This document shows positions 23,591-37,609 of a stretch of DNA of 64,000 nt, in pieces (positions within the stretch are counted from its first letter, which is position 1; every line of letters begins with the position of its first letter). The translations under genes were made by a program, and so were the position numbers. Source of the DNA: Lentinus brumalis (taxonomy: Eukaryota > Basidiomycota > Agaricomycetes > Polyporales > Polyporaceae); the NCBI GenBank assembly GCA_001792895.1, contig MARA01000004.1, forward strand, positions 1,116,001-1,180,000, written 5' to 3'. The notes under the pieces were generated by a model. The model did not search any database and was not told the origin of the DNA. It worked only from the letters and a program-made list of their open reading frames with translations.

Positions 23591-24421
23591 TCATGACGAA
23601 GTGTCTTGGACGACACCGACTTGTGCGGCCCGCAATACACGGTCCTTGATCGTGTATCCGACCTTCTGGCACTCCAGCACGGTTCCCGGCTCCTTACCAG
23701 GAATGGGTACCTGGTACAGGGCTTCGTGCTTGTTGGGGTCGAACGCCTCGCCTGTGGGGTCGAAGGGCTTGACATGGTGCTTGAAGAGCGTGTGGAGCAG
23801 TAGACGATGGGTCGCCTCTACACCTTCGTAGAGCTCTCGAAGGTGCGTCGCTGGCGTCTTCTCAGCTGTGGCATCCGGAGACTCTGATGGTGGGGTGAGG
23901 GCGGATTTGGGGACGGATTTGAGGGCCATGGAGAGAACGTCAACGGTCTCCAGGAGGTCGCCGGCGAAGCGCGAGATAGCAAAGTCGCGTGCTTGCTCCT
24001 TCTCCCTCGCAGCATTACGCTGGAGGTTGAGGAAGTCGGCTTGGAGGTATCGTAACCGGCTCTGAGAGGGTTCGTATTAGCACGAGGTAGGTGCGGATCA
24101 ACGACAGTGCGCATGCACTCATCGCTGTAGATGGACGCAATCGCTCACCATGCAGTCGGCTACTTTTGTCTCTTCAGCCTTCAACTTGTGCAGAAGTGTT
24201 GTCTCTGGTGACACCTCCACCTCGTCCTTCTCCTGCTCCTCGCTGTTCTCCTCAGGCTTCTTCGACTCATCCGATGACTGCGCCTTGTCTGAGTAATGGC
24301 GAGACCGCATGGCAAGGGCGGCTCTCCTCCCCGCAACGTTCACTGAAGTACGCGCGAGGGTGCGCGATGACAATGCGCCGGTGCATGAGCGGAAGGCTTG
24401 GGCTGCCTGGGTGTTGAACAT
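23591..24421 (-). CDS. MGE1: mitochondrial GrpE nucleotide-exchange factor
   Basis: GrpE family exchange factor for matrix Hsp70 (Ssc1), needed for protein import and folding. An Arg/Ser-rich N-terminus (LSSRTLARTSVNVAGRRAAL) followed by an acidic stretch (ESKKPEENSEEQEKDEVEV) fits a cleaved presequence and linker. The GrpE core is clear: LRYLQADFLNLQRNAAREKE, ISRFAGDLLETVDVLSMALK, the helix LYEGVEATHRLLLHTLFKHH, then FDPNKHEALYQVP and VGYTIKDRVLRAAQVGVVQ. One intron follows the first exon near VADCM. The ATG at 24421 is in frame with the presequence. The gene is head-to-head with the C1-THF synthase gene (359 bp between starts). About 250 residues. Confidence 0.93.
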
Positions 24422-24780
24422 GGTGACGAGGGGGGACGTGGACGATGGACAGCGGTGGAAGGATGACGGAGGTGAGCAAGACGCTGGAGAAGCGCCGCCA
24501 GCTCGCTCGGGAAATTTTGGGCGACTCGATCACATGACTGACCCGGTGAGCTCGGCGCAACCGGAACTCAAAGTATTTTGTGTCTCGCGAGCTATTGCAC
24601 TTCCTGACTCGGTCGCGGCGTGTATACGCTTTGTTCTCATCGACCCCCACGTCGTACACACGCATCGCCGCTGAGCAGCAAGAAAAGTCTCGCGCGCACG
24701 AGACGCGAGAAACGAGACACGGACACGCGAGCAGACGGCGCGCTACGCGTTCGCCTGCCTGCCTCTAAAGGGAATTGAGG

Positions 24781-27700
24781 ATGTCGCGATTCCTGCAGGC
24801 TCTGGGATATCGCTCCCTCTCCTCCCCCATCCACCATCTGCGCACCATGGCCTCCTCTACGTCCAAGGCTCAGATCATCGACGGCACCGCTATCGCGAAG
24901 TGCGTCTCTGTTCTTCATCGTGAGCTGCACTCACTGACCCGATCCCCCAGATCTATTCGCGAGGAGGTCGCGGGCAAGATCAAGTCCCTGCAGTCGCAAT
25001 TCCCCCGCTTCAAGCCGCAGCTTGCCATCATCCAGGCTGGTGCCCGTCCTGACTCAGCCGTGTACGTGCGCATGAAGGCCAAGGCCGCTGAAGAGGTCGG
25101 AATCGCGTTCAAGCATGTCACCCTCCCCGAGGACGCGGAGGTCAACGACATTGTGGATATTGTCCAGAAGCTCAACGAGGACGACTCCGTCAGCGGCATA
25201 CTCGTCCAGCTCCCTCTTGGCCCACATGTAGGCGCAGATGGCGAGCGCACGGTTACTGAGGCGATCAGCCCTCAGAAGGACGTCGACGGGTGCGTACCAT
25301 ATATCCCCTCTTGTGTTCTATGGCCACGACGGCGACGACGACGTATCGTGTCGGCCAGTGTGCACTGCGAAAGACACGTCCGTGCTCCGTGTGTCGGAGC
25401 CAGTACCTCTCACTCGTCGTGGAACCGTTAACTGACTACTTCCACCGTGCATTCAGTTTTCACGCGTACAACATTGGTCACCTCTCTTCCCGTGCATCGG
25501 AGCCGCTGTTCACTCCCTGCACTCCTACTGGCGTCATCCATCTTCTGGATTCGACTGGTGTCAAGATTTCGGGCTCGCGCGCAGTAGTACTCGGTCGCAG
25601 CGACATCGTGGGCAGCCCCGTTGCTGCCATGCTCAGGCACCGAGATGCGACTGTCACGCAATGCCACAGCCGGACGCAGAACCTGCCTGACATCGTACGT
25701 CTACGACTCGTTTCCCCACCAAGGAACTTGAGACTCACGCATTACTCTCACGTTAGGTCAAGGAAGCGGATATCATCGTCTCTGCTATCGGGAAGCCTCA
25801 GTATGTCCAGGGCTCATGGATCAAGCCGGGCGCTGTCGTAATCGATGTTGGCACGAACTACATCCCAGGTTAGTGCGCGTTCTCTAGGCCGGCGCGGAGG
25901 GACTAGAGTCTGAAATCTGATGCGTAGACGCAACTAAGAAGTCCGGTCAACGCCTCGTTGGTGATGTCGACTTCGATTCTGCTGCTGCCGTCGCCTCGCA
26001 CATTACCCCCGTACCAGGCGGTGTTGGTCCCATGACCGTTGCGATGCTCATGTCCAACACGCTTAAGGCTGCAGAACGTCTTTGGGAAGAGGCGCGCTCT
26101 CGTCGTGTCAAGCCGCTTAAGCTCAACGTACTGGAGAAGGTTCCTAGCGATATCGCGATCTCGGAGGCACAGACGCCCAAGCCTGTGGCCCAGCTGGCTC
26201 ATGAGCTCGGTGTTCACCCGGATGAGCTTGAGAGCTACGGCAAGTACAAAGCCAAGATCGAGCTGAGCATCCTGGACCGCCTCGCCCACCGCAAGGATGG
26301 CAAGTACATCATCATAGCTGGGTATGCACATCTGTTTTCGACCCCCGAGACTGCTCTGACCCTGAGTTTTCAGTATCACCCCGACTCCTCTTGGTGAGGG
26401 CAAGTCCACGACTACAATCGGTCTCGCGCAGGCTCTTGGCGCACACCTCGGTCGCCCCGCGTTCGCCTGCGTTCGCCAGCCAAGTCAGGGTCCCACCTTC
26501 GGAATCAAGGGTGGTGCTGCTGGCGGAGGATACAGTCAGGTCATTCCTATGGACGAGGTATGGGCCCAGTTCGATGTGCAGTCCTAAGTTGGAGCTGACC
26601 ATCTCTCAGTTCAACCTTCATTTGACTGGCGACATCCACGCCGTTACTGCCGCGAATAACCTTCTTGGTTTGTGTTCATTTGGTCATCAGTGTTGATCGA
26701 ACGCTGAAGTCGTACCTAGCCGCCGCATTGGACGCGCGTATGTTCCACGAAGCGACACAGTCCGACAAGGTTTGCTTGTGACGATCTCCATAGTAAGTTG
26801 CAAACTAATTGCAGTCTGCAGGCCCTGTACAGCCGTCTTGTTCCTGCGAAGAAGGGCAAGCGCGAGTTCGCCCCTCTGATGTTCAAGCGCCTGAAGAAGC
26901 TTGGAATCGACAAGACTAACCCCGACGACCTCACTCCCGAGGAGATCAACCGCTTCGCTCGCCTTGACGTCGACCCCGAGACGATTACCTGGAACCGTGT
27001 CATCGATGTGAATGACCGCCACCTGCGCAAGATCACCATCGGCCAGAACCCTACTGAGCAGGGCCACACGCGCGTCACGGGCTTCGACATCGCGGTCGCG
27101 AGCGAGTGCATGGCTGTCCTCGCACTGACGACGGACTTGGCGGACATGCGCGAGCGCCTTGGTGCGATGGTCGTTGCGACCAGCAAGCGTGGAGAGCCCA
27201 TCACCGCTGATGACCTTGGTGTCGGAGGTGCCCTTGCTGTCCTCATGAAGGATGCGATCAAGCCCAACCTCATGCAAACTCTCGAGGGTACGCCAGTGTT
27301 CGTGCACGCCGGTCCATTCGCCAACATCGCACACGGTAACTCGTCTATCCTCGCCGACCGCGTTGCGTTGAAGCTTGCGGGTACTGAGGAGGGTGATTCC
27401 TCTGACCGTGTCGGGTATGTCTTGACGGAGGGCGGGTTCGGTGCGGACATGGGCATGGAGAAGTTCTGCAACATCAAGTGCCGTGTCAGCGGCCTCAAGC
27501 CCGATGCTACCGTCATCGTTGCTACCACGCGTGCCCTCAAGATGCACGGAGGCGGTCCCGACGTTTCCCCGGGCAAGCCTCTGCACGATACGTACACCAA
27601 GGAGGACCTGGTCACCTTGAAGGAGGGCTGCAAGAATCTTGCGAAGCACATCGAGAACGCGCGCAAGTTTGGCGTGAAGGTCATCGTTGCCATCAACCAA

Positions 27701-28346
27701 TTCGCGTGAGTAGCAATCTCGTCCCCGTGCGTTGCGTTCCTCTGACGAGTCGTGTATCCCTCTAGGTCGGATACGGAGGCAGAGCTTCAGCTCGTCAAAG
27801 AGGAGGCCTTGGCTGCCGGTGCGGACGCAGCCGTGGTCAGTAACCACTGGGCCAAGGGTGGTGCCGGTGCTCGTGATCTTGCTGAGGCTGTCATCGCTAC
27901 TTGCGAGGGCTCCTCGAACTTCAAGTTCTTGTATGACCTCGAGCTCCCGATTGAGAAGAAGATCGAAATCATCTCCAAGGAGATCTACGGCGCGGACGGC
28001 ATTGAGCTCAGCGAGCTTGCGCAGAAGCAGGTCGAGACGTACACTCGCCAGGGTTACGGCAACCTTCCCAGTGAGTCATGCGATATAGGTGAATTCGCAT
28101 CGCCGCTGACCAGCCTGTCCAGTTTGCATGGCGAAGACGCAGTACTCCTTCTCTCATGATCCCAAGCTCAAGGGTGTCCCTACTGGCTTCACGATCCCCA
28201 TACGCGCCGTTCGCCTTTCCGCCGGCGCTGGATTCCTCTACCCCATCGTCGGCGACATGCAGACGATGCCTGGTCTCGGCACGCGGCCAGGATTCTGGGA
28301 GGTCGGACTTGACCCCAAAACCGGCAGGGTTGTCGGTCTCTTCTAG
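24781..28346 (+). CDS. ADE3: C1-tetrahydrofolate synthase (trifunctional)
   Basis: Carries methylene-THF dehydrogenase/cyclohydrolase in the N-terminal third and formyl-THF synthetase in the rest, linking one-carbon units to purine and methionine synthesis. N-terminal marks: [58 protein letters not shown] and [17 protein letters not shown]. Synthetase marks: [20 protein letters not shown] (ATP site), [44 protein letters not shown] and [12 protein letters not shown]; ends GRVVGLF. Roughly 950 residues, the usual length. Two in-frame starts exist. The ATG at 24781 adds an Arg/Ser-rich leader ([15 protein letters not shown]). The ATG at 24847 has a strong context (CACCATGG) and gives the cytosolic-type start MASSTSK. 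One gene may therefore serve mitochondria and cytosol. Whether it replaces separate ADE3 and MIS1 genes cannot be seen here. Confidence 0.95.
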
Positions 28347-28694
28347 ACGCTCAGTCAGGTTCGGCATCGAGAACACTATCTTCACCAGATAGGCTCTACA
28401 TGGTCACCTAGCGCTGCATACCGTTCAACACGGCACACAAACAGGCCTCAACGGCCCGCGACGCGATGCATGTGCAGAAAGTATGACGGTATGATATATG
28501 CTCTCCGGCGAAAGGAGCAGCGCCGAGATGCGGGCGAAGGTCGGAGTCTGGTCATTCATTGAGGGGTTCCAGCTCCTTTGCTTGGTTTACTACGTGGGTC
28601 TGTGTCTTCCATCGTCCAGATGTATCTGCTTTCCAGGCAACTATGTGACAGGGGATAGACAATGACAGTGGATTGGCAGTGCAACCCGAAACTC
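28347..28694. other. 3' flanks of C1-THF synthase and PNGase A
   Basis: Convergent genes end on both sides. No coding region or RNA gene is seen. Confidence 0.4.
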
Positions 28695-31167
28695 TCAGTT
28701 CACGATCTTCCTGGCTCCAGGCAACCGGGGTTTCGTGATGGCCAGAGGAGATTGACCCTTGCTATCCGGAGTTGAGGGAGACACGGGGGCTGCGCTCTGT
28801 GGAGCCAGCGTGCCGCCTTGGTGGTCGGAGGTAATGACGTTGTTCACCGCCGTCACCTCGCGGTCGTAGGTGTTGCCCTTCGCATCGACGTATGAGAAGG
28901 TGTTCGAGTTGGTGCCATTACCGCTGTTGCCGGTCGACGCGATCTTGAAGAATCCACCTGTGCGTGCGTAACGATGTTGAGTCTGTCAACAAAGCAGTGA
29001 AAGATCATCGGTACGTACTAGCGAGCTGGTGATTGTGGATCGTAGACCCCAGGATAAACGGCGCCGGGTCAGATTTGCGGTCGTACGAATGATCGAACGT
29101 CGACACGACTGCACAGAAATGTAAGTATTAACCAGTTGTCACTCTGGAGGGCGAGAGATCACGGACATTGGGAACCATCTGGGGTGAGAATAGTGAAGTT
29201 GATGATCAGGGGATACGAGAAGGTGTCCGTCAGTGATGGTACGCCATTATGAAGCGACAAGAAGTTCCCAGTGGCACTTTGGTTGACGATCTGGTGGGTG
29301 GTCAGTATAGTAACGATGCCTGCACGTTGTGAAAATGGTCCCACCTGGATGGTCGTGTTATCGAGATAGTTCTGCGTGTTCGAGTACTGCAGGTTCTGCG
29401 TCCAGACGACATGGGTCGTCTTCCCACTACCGCTGGTGAACTCCGATTCGATATGGATGTTCCTCGTCGCAGCGACAGTCACGTTTACATCGCCGTTCTC
29501 GCCGACATTGCCGGTGATTGTGGTGTCTGCGAACGGCTGCGCGTCGTAGCGCGTTATCTTGCCCGTGGTAGGCTTTCCAGACGGGTCGGTGACCACCTGT
29601 AGGTTGCCGGAGACGAACCAGTTCTGGTTGATGGTGTGGTCGGCCTCGGCGGAGACCACGTCCAAGCTGATGTTGTGGGGCTGGCCGTCCGTAAGCACGG
29701 GGACGAAGGGGGTGAGGTCGATGAAGTACGTGGGGAGGTCTACCGCGCCGTACGACGTAATTGGTCTGATACAATGTACTTGGTGAGGCTAAATGGTATG
29801 TGGGGTACTGCTGGATCCCTGGACTTACCTCCATGCCGTAGGGACGATGCCTCCGGTGAATATGACAGCATACCTATCGAGCGTGAGCGACTGCGTGTAA
29901 TTGAATGCCGACAGACCTACGGAAGAGCGACGCCAGCAACCCTTCCGTCCACCAGCAGGCGCACTTCGCGGAACGGTCCGTCGCCGAATGTGGTGCCGGG
30001 GGGCAAGTCTGGCAGGAACTGATTTGCAGTGTTGAAGTACTATGGTATCGATTGGCGTGAGACAGGCTCGTGTTGGAATAGGTGACTTGCCCACCCAGAA
30101 TTCCTCATTCCCATTGCCAGAAGCGAAAAGCTCGGCGTAAATCTGGACGGCGTTCCGGGGAACAGTGACATTTAACTGCCAAGAGAGACGTGAGATGACA
30201 GCATTTGTGGGAAACGTTTACACGACGTACGGAGAATGTCGGCGGGACGGAGGCGTCATTCCCGGTATCGTTGGCAAGCGTGCTCACAGGTATGATGTCA
30301 TTCGCTTTGGGCGCAGGTGGGTGCTTTGCGGAGGAGGCAAAAAATGTCGCGTGCAACGTAGCTTGTAGACGTGCATGAGTACGACAACACGATCAGCTTG
30401 GTCATGGTCGACTTACTGGCGTACTGGCCATCCAAGCCAGTCTCGAGCAGGTTGTCCAGTTGAAGAATGAAAGTCCCAGGCTTGGAGAATAGCGGAATGA
30501 AGCGAGTCACGTCCTTGAGGTGGGTCCAGATGATGCCATCCCCATGGGTAGGCTCTGGAGTAGACGTGCGCCAGACTGATAATTGCGTTGAGATTCGCCT
30601 CTACCAGCCCGAGAGGCATTGAACTTACTCTCAACGTTCTGGAACGTAAAAATGCCTAGGGATCGATGCATCAGGCTTACCCCTTGGCATTAACATGCAC
30701 AATACAACTCACCGAGCCTGTCGAACTGAGTGCCGTTCGAGGTCACCGTGAAGTTCAGACTGATACCAGCCCAAGACCCGACGGGACCGCAATCTGTGGG
30801 TGGTCTGAAGAGACGCGGTCGGACATCAGTCAGGTCTGGCGTCGGCTGCAGCGTGCACTCACTCGTATTGCACAACTTCAGCCCTGCAAGCATGCTTTCA
30901 GATTCGTTGGAAGTTGGTCTGTGAGTAACCATGCTTACGCGCCAAAGGAGTTCCCGAATGTATGTCTGCAGTAGCAATATCCACATTAGCTCCTCTCACA
31001 ACATGAAGACTGTCGACGTACTGGAACAGCTGGATCGTGCACTGTCGTGCATCTTGCGGCAATGGTGGCGGCTGTGCAACCTGGAAGTCCACAAGAACAG
31101 CAGCGTGCGCCGCGAGCGCTGCGCACAACAACCCGACGAGCACACTCTGAACGGCACGGGGAGGCAT
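28695..31167 (-). CDS. peptide-N4-(N-acetyl-beta-glucosaminyl)asparagine amidase A (PNGase A family), secreted
   Basis: Glycoamidase of the plant/fungal PNGase A family, which removes N-glycans from glycoproteins or glycopeptides in the secretory or extracellular space. The ATG at 31167 opens a signal peptide (VQSVLVGLLCAALAAHA). Family blocks: HTFGNSFGA, PPTDCG, GSWAGISLNFTVTSNGTQFD, then LTDGQPHNISLDVVSAEADH and NQNWFVSGNLQVVTDPSGK, and YPLIINFTI. The last exon (KGNTYDREV) ends at 28697-28695. About nine introns of 50-90 bp are needed; frames and splice signals fit at each one I followed. Several N-x-S/T sites are present, as expected for a secreted protein. Residues around 29700-30650 were followed only in part, so exon ends there are approximate. 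Confidence 0.85.
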
Positions 31168-31739
31168 AGCTACAGTCCGACCGCCACCCAGCGATGTCGA
31201 CGTAGCAGATCAGAGGACAGGCGGGAACGGAGAACGCCATCGCCGCCTTATATACGTGCCGTGTTACGATAACTGATGAGAAAGTGCGGGCAAGGAGCTT
31301 CTCGATAGAAATAACCGAGACATACGTCGTCCATGCGACCATGTGGATCGAGGTGAGACGGATGAATTCGCAACGTATTCGACCCGGACGCGTCACCACA
31401 ACCGAGGACAGCTTTGCGCTGTCTGGTGTACGTCAGTCAATAACTGTCAGAGAGTTGGAGGAGCGGACGGCGTGAGCTCGCTGATGAGACTCGGAGCTTC
31501 GGAGTCGGGTAGGCTCAAATTCTCGGAAATACAGATCACAAAAGCCCAGGACAAGCAATGGGAACGGTACATGTACACTGGTCGCTATTGAAGCGGACTG
31601 TGGGCAGCGGTTCCTGTACGATGTACCTGGAAGGTGTCATCAGGACGATCCCAAGTGTACCAGAATAGCGCCGATAAGATCTATAACTAATGGCGCAGCG
31701 GGGGTGGGAAGCCACATGGATGCCATGTGGTGCCACGTG
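31168..31739. other. upstream region of PNGase A
   Basis: Apart from the TATA box no site or gene is supported. Confidence 0.35.
31248..31254 (-). promoter_or_regulatory. TATA box of the PNGase A gene
   Basis: TATATAA on the minus strand, about 80 bp before the start codon at 31167, in an otherwise GC-rich stretch. Spacing is typical of a fungal core promoter with a short leader. Confidence 0.5.
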
Positions 31740-31875
31740 GGTTGGCTGCCGAGCCTGCGAGGCAGTTTGAGCGTCTGTGCCGAGCTTGCGAGGCGCCCTG
31801 GGTATTGGGCCGAGCCTGCGAGGCCTCCCAGTTAGACTGTCTTACGCCGAGTTCCGCGAGGCGTCCCGCTGTCAA
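31740..31875. repeat. four short GC-rich hairpin repeats
   Basis: Four spaced copies of a unit like GCCGAGCCTGCGAGGC occur at about 31748, 31779, 31810 and 31846. The best copies contain GCCT-GCG-AGGC, a perfect 4-bp stem with a 3-base loop; the second and fourth copies are degenerate. Spacers are about 15-20 bp and differ in sequence. The cluster lies next to the direct repeats at 31959-32120. Neither origin nor function is known to me. Confidence 0.6.
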
Positions 31876-31958
31876 CGTGAATAAATATGGGGACAAATCA
31901 CTGCGCCGCAATTGAGTGATTAGGGAGCAATGGACTCACGGGCTGCCTTTTCGAAGCC

Positions 31959-32120
31959 ACGGGTTGTGAACGCTACTTATTGTCCATAACCTTCAGTAAG
32001 TAACGGGTAAGTAACGGGTTGTTATTACTACTTATCGTTCATAACGCACGGGTCCTTGGCCACCGGTTGTTATCACTACTTATGGTCCATAACCCTCAGT
32101 AAGTAAGTATTGGGTAAGTA
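31959..32120. repeat. three direct repeats of about 30 bp
   Basis: Three copies of a core (CGGGTTGT, variable 4-5 bases, CTACTTAT, one base, GT, one base, CATAAC) begin near 31959, 32014 and 32063. The first and third are followed by TCAGTAAGTAA and GGGTAAGTA. The tract is AT-richer than its surroundings and lies in the interval between PNGase A and the Pmp3-like gene. No ORF is associated, so this could be a remnant of a small non-autonomous element. Confidence 0.6.
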
Positions 32121-32443
32121 TGTACTTGATCCATTACGCCCCACTCACAGACTACTTATCCCAATCATATATCAGCTGAGCCGGAGGCGAAGCAAGGTAA
32201 CGGGGAGCCGCAGGCTCATGCGCAATGGGGCAAAGCCACGGGTACTAAACTGGTGGTGAATAAATACCGAACTCCTGCAATGGGCGGGACATGTACATGT
32301 ACAGTGTTCTTCTGCGCGTGCGTGTGCACCGCAGTGCCATGAAAGGGAGGGATGCCGAGAGTACCCTCCACCTAGAATCGTCGCCACAACCCCGCGCCCG
32401 TCCATCATCAGCGTCCGCCCACATACGCATCTGCGTCCACAGC
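32121..32443. other. 3' flank of the Pmp3-like gene
   Basis: No gene is supported. A further GAGCCGGAGGCG / GAGCCGCAGGCTC pair at 32177-32218 resembles the hairpin units at 31740-31875. Confidence 0.35.
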
Positions 32444-33453
32444 CTACACTTCGTGATTGAAAATGTAGTCGTCGTTCGTTTGACGAGGCTGGTTGCCGTC
32501 GCGATCGTCCGAACCCCCCGTCGGGCGAGTGTTTCCATACAACCCGCCCTCCGGGTCTTCTGGGAAGTCCGTCGTGGAGCTCGCATCGTCCACAACCGCG
32601 CTCGACCGCCTCTTCTTCGACTTCTTCCTCCGTATCGAACCGCTCTCCGACGCAGCATACGCATCCTCTGTGCGCGCCCATCTGTCCTTCTTCTCTTTCT
32701 TCTTCTTCGACGACTTCTTGCGCTCCGGTGTCGCGTCCTCAAAGTTGGCAGGGTAGTGCCATCTCCCTGAACCGCCTGTGAGCACGCTCGCGCTGTCGCC
32801 ATTCTGACCATAGTAACGTTCTTCGGTCGGGTTCCAGAACTCGCCCCGACGCCCGTTCGCCTCGCGCGAGTTCTCCTCGGAGAGGTCGACGCTCGAGCCG
32901 CCCTCCTGGCCTTCCTCTAGAGCTTGGCCCTCGAGGGTCGACCGGGGTAGGCGGTCGTTGTAGCGATTCGCCCATTGCGAGCGACGCTCCTTCCGCTTGA
33001 GATCGGAGGTGTCGACCAGGCCATACTTCTGCACCCATTTCGGCGTGCGGCGGTGGGTCTTGTTGTTTCGGATGTTCTACAGCACTCCGCGTGAGTCTGC
33101 TGCGGGGAGGGGAGTGAGAAGGGTCGGAAGCTACGCACCTGGATATAGAAGTTGTGTACGTGCCCTGCAGGAGAGATGAGCGCGCCGCATGGGGCGTCGT
33201 ACACGAGTGTAACGCACCGGGTATATATCCGCAGATGGTGAGCACCAAGTTCAACCAGAAATCGCTCCCAATCCCGAATCGCGCTGCGACAGCTACTCAA
33301 GTCCTTCAGCTACGCGGTGCTACACTCGATGCAGATGCAATGATGTGCACCTAGCGGAGGGAAGAGTGTCCCAAAGATGAACAGGAGGACGGCATAGCCG
33401 TGATGTCTTCGTGGAGTAAGGTCGACTTTGAAAGTGCGCACCCGGTCAGTCAT
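32444..33453 (-). CDS. Pmp3/UPF0057-type membrane protein with long cytosolic tail
   Basis: The N-terminal part is a Pmp3 (UPF0057) proteolipid domain. It has a first membrane segment GYAVLLFIFGTLFPPL, a short loop with RFGIGSDFW, a second segment LNLVLTICGYIPG, and the family end HVHNFYIQ. Typical Pmp3 proteins stop there at about 55 residues. Here at least 200 more follow: KNKTHRRTP-like basic linker, DTSDLKRKERRSQWANRYND, a Glu-rich part, EFWNPTEERYYGQNGDSASV, a Lys stretch (ERKKSSKKKKEKKDR), and DDYIFNHEV at the end. Exons split the membrane domain three times (for example after PPL and after PG). The start at 33453 gives MTDRVRTFKVDLTP. Pmp3 proteins influence membrane potential and cation sensitivity; the role of the tail is unknown. 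Confidence 0.8.
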
Positions 33454-34787
33454 GGTGGGCGTCGGATTATGTCGGCAACGCCGCGACGAACAGCGAGCCC
33501 GTCAACTGCGACGGCGAGTAGATGGAGGTAGTGTAGCGGGGTGAAAGCAAGGCGTCGGCGCTCGGCGCCTTGTCCACAGTCCGATATATGTAGCGTCGTT
33601 GCATGGGCGTCTTGCGCAGACGGGGGTGGCACGTACTGGCGAAAGCTGTTCTCAAGTTCTATCCTGCACAGTATGATACATGCTTCTACTGAGTATCGCA
33701 GACCACATGAGGACTGTTGCTGTAGCTGCTTTAAGGAGTACTAGACACGACTGCTCTACGTGGAGAGATGGGACAGGGCTGGTCGACGAGAAACTGCAGT
33801 ACGTGTGCGGTCGGCGATGTCATAGCGCACTCACCTCTGTATTTGGGATACAAAACATCCGACGTGCCGTCGACAGCAACTGAAGCTATGCCTCGCACAG
33901 CCCAGCCGCAGAAAGTGACTCGCCGCAGCAGATGAAGTAGAGTACACACCCGGCGTGTCCGGCAATGCCTGGTGAAAGCCTGAGATCCGCAGTGAACTAC
34001 AAACGTTTGTGCGTGTGTGGGGGGTGGGGGGCGAGAGAAAATGGGTCGGAAGGGTCTGGCGGCAGGACGATAAGATCTACGCACCTCAACTGGGAAACAG
34101 AGTGTGGATACTGAGACTCTCTCATTCCAAGAAGCTCCCCCCTCTCCCCGCTCAAATGACTTTGGAAATGCTGGTACAATCGGCTATTTGCTGTTCATTC
34201 GCAGGCGAAAGGCGGTATTGGCTGCTTCCACAACCGCACCACAGTCCTTCGGCTATGCCTATCGCGGAAGTGAGCGTTGTCACTGCAAAACGGGCAGGAG
34301 ATGCCGAAAAGTCGATTCATAGCACGGTCAGTAGAAAAGGCCCATATCGTGGATGGCTGAACTTGCAGAGACGAGCGAAAGATGGGAAGGGAGTCTGGAC
34401 TGAGGAGCGGCGCTAGACCGCAACGCGGTACTTATATGTTGCGGAGTTTGAATGTGAGGATTATGAGGTGAACCACGCCCAACACGCCGTTATAGCAAGT
34501 GTGCTCTCCTCGAGAGGCGATCGCTCGCGCAGCGGCTGCTCGACCCGTTTCGCTCCCTGTGCTCTTCCCCGCCTTCTCCTTCCTGCGTTCGTCCTGGTCT
34601 ACGCGTGTGTTCTGTTGCCGTAACGGAAACGGGGTGCGAACACAAACGGCTATCAGGTGCGAGCGGTGCGCTATGAGGGTCCGGGCAGCGCGAGACTGAC
34701 ATTGCTCGCAGGCTACAGGAAGGCTGAGCGGTCTACACGTCCAGACGCGTTGCTAAGTCACACTATTCGACACCAGTTTGACCCACC
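33454..34787. other. 1.3-kb intergenic region
   Basis: Contains the promoters of the Pmp3-like gene and of the C2H2 factor, which are divergent. Short open frames on both strands show no family features. A purine-rich GGGGGGTGGGGGG-like run lies near 34018-34030. Confidence 0.4.
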
Positions 34788-36981
<2,194 letters not shown>

Positions 36982-37198
36982 CTGTGTATACTTACATGGC
37001 TACTCTACTAATCGTGCGCGTAATCGAGCGGGTGCTCTGGCTTGGAACGCGAGACGGGAGAGGTCCGTGCGTGCGGGGCCCCGGAACAGAGCTGGAGGAC
37101 ATGTGAAGTGGGCAGTTGCCGGAATAGGCAGCCGAGATGGCGCAGAGGGGCTCCTGCTTTCCGACTCTCGTCCTTGCTCCCGTCCGCGCCCGGCCTCC

Positions 37199-37204
37199 AT
37201 ATAA
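37199..37204 (+). promoter_or_regulatory. TATA-like box of the FBP gene
   Basis: ATATAA, 55-60 bp before the ATG at 37259. The short interval between the C2H2 stop and this ATG (277 bp) must hold the whole promoter. Weak support. Confidence 0.35.
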
Positions 37205-37258
37205 CCTCCCCCGTGCCCGACTCTGCATCCCACATACCCGTCCACGCATACCACAGCC

Positions 37259-37577
37259 ATGTCCGGAGAGGAGCAGCCCAACACCGACCTCATCACCCTC
37301 ACCCGGTACGTGCCCCAGCTCTGGCGTCATCGCGCGCGCTCATCGAGCCCCATCACCTCGCGCGCACCCTCAGCCATGTCCTCTCTGACCAGTTCAGCCT
37401 CGGGGTGACTGCGACGGGCGATCTCACCCTCCTCCTCACCGCAATCCAGACAACATCCAAGTTCATCGCGACGAATGTCCGGAAAGCGCGTCTGATCAAC
37501 CTGTGAGTCGCATCCCCGTGATTACTGCTATGCGCCTCTCACCGCGCGCGTGCAGCGTCGGGCTCGCGGGCGAGACG

Positions 37578-37609
<32 letters not shown>

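Noticed and set aside
26687..27847. 386-codon open frame opposite the C1-THF synthase
   Set aside because: Starts without a sensible promoter context, crosses synthetase introns on the other strand, and mirrors conserved codons of the real gene.
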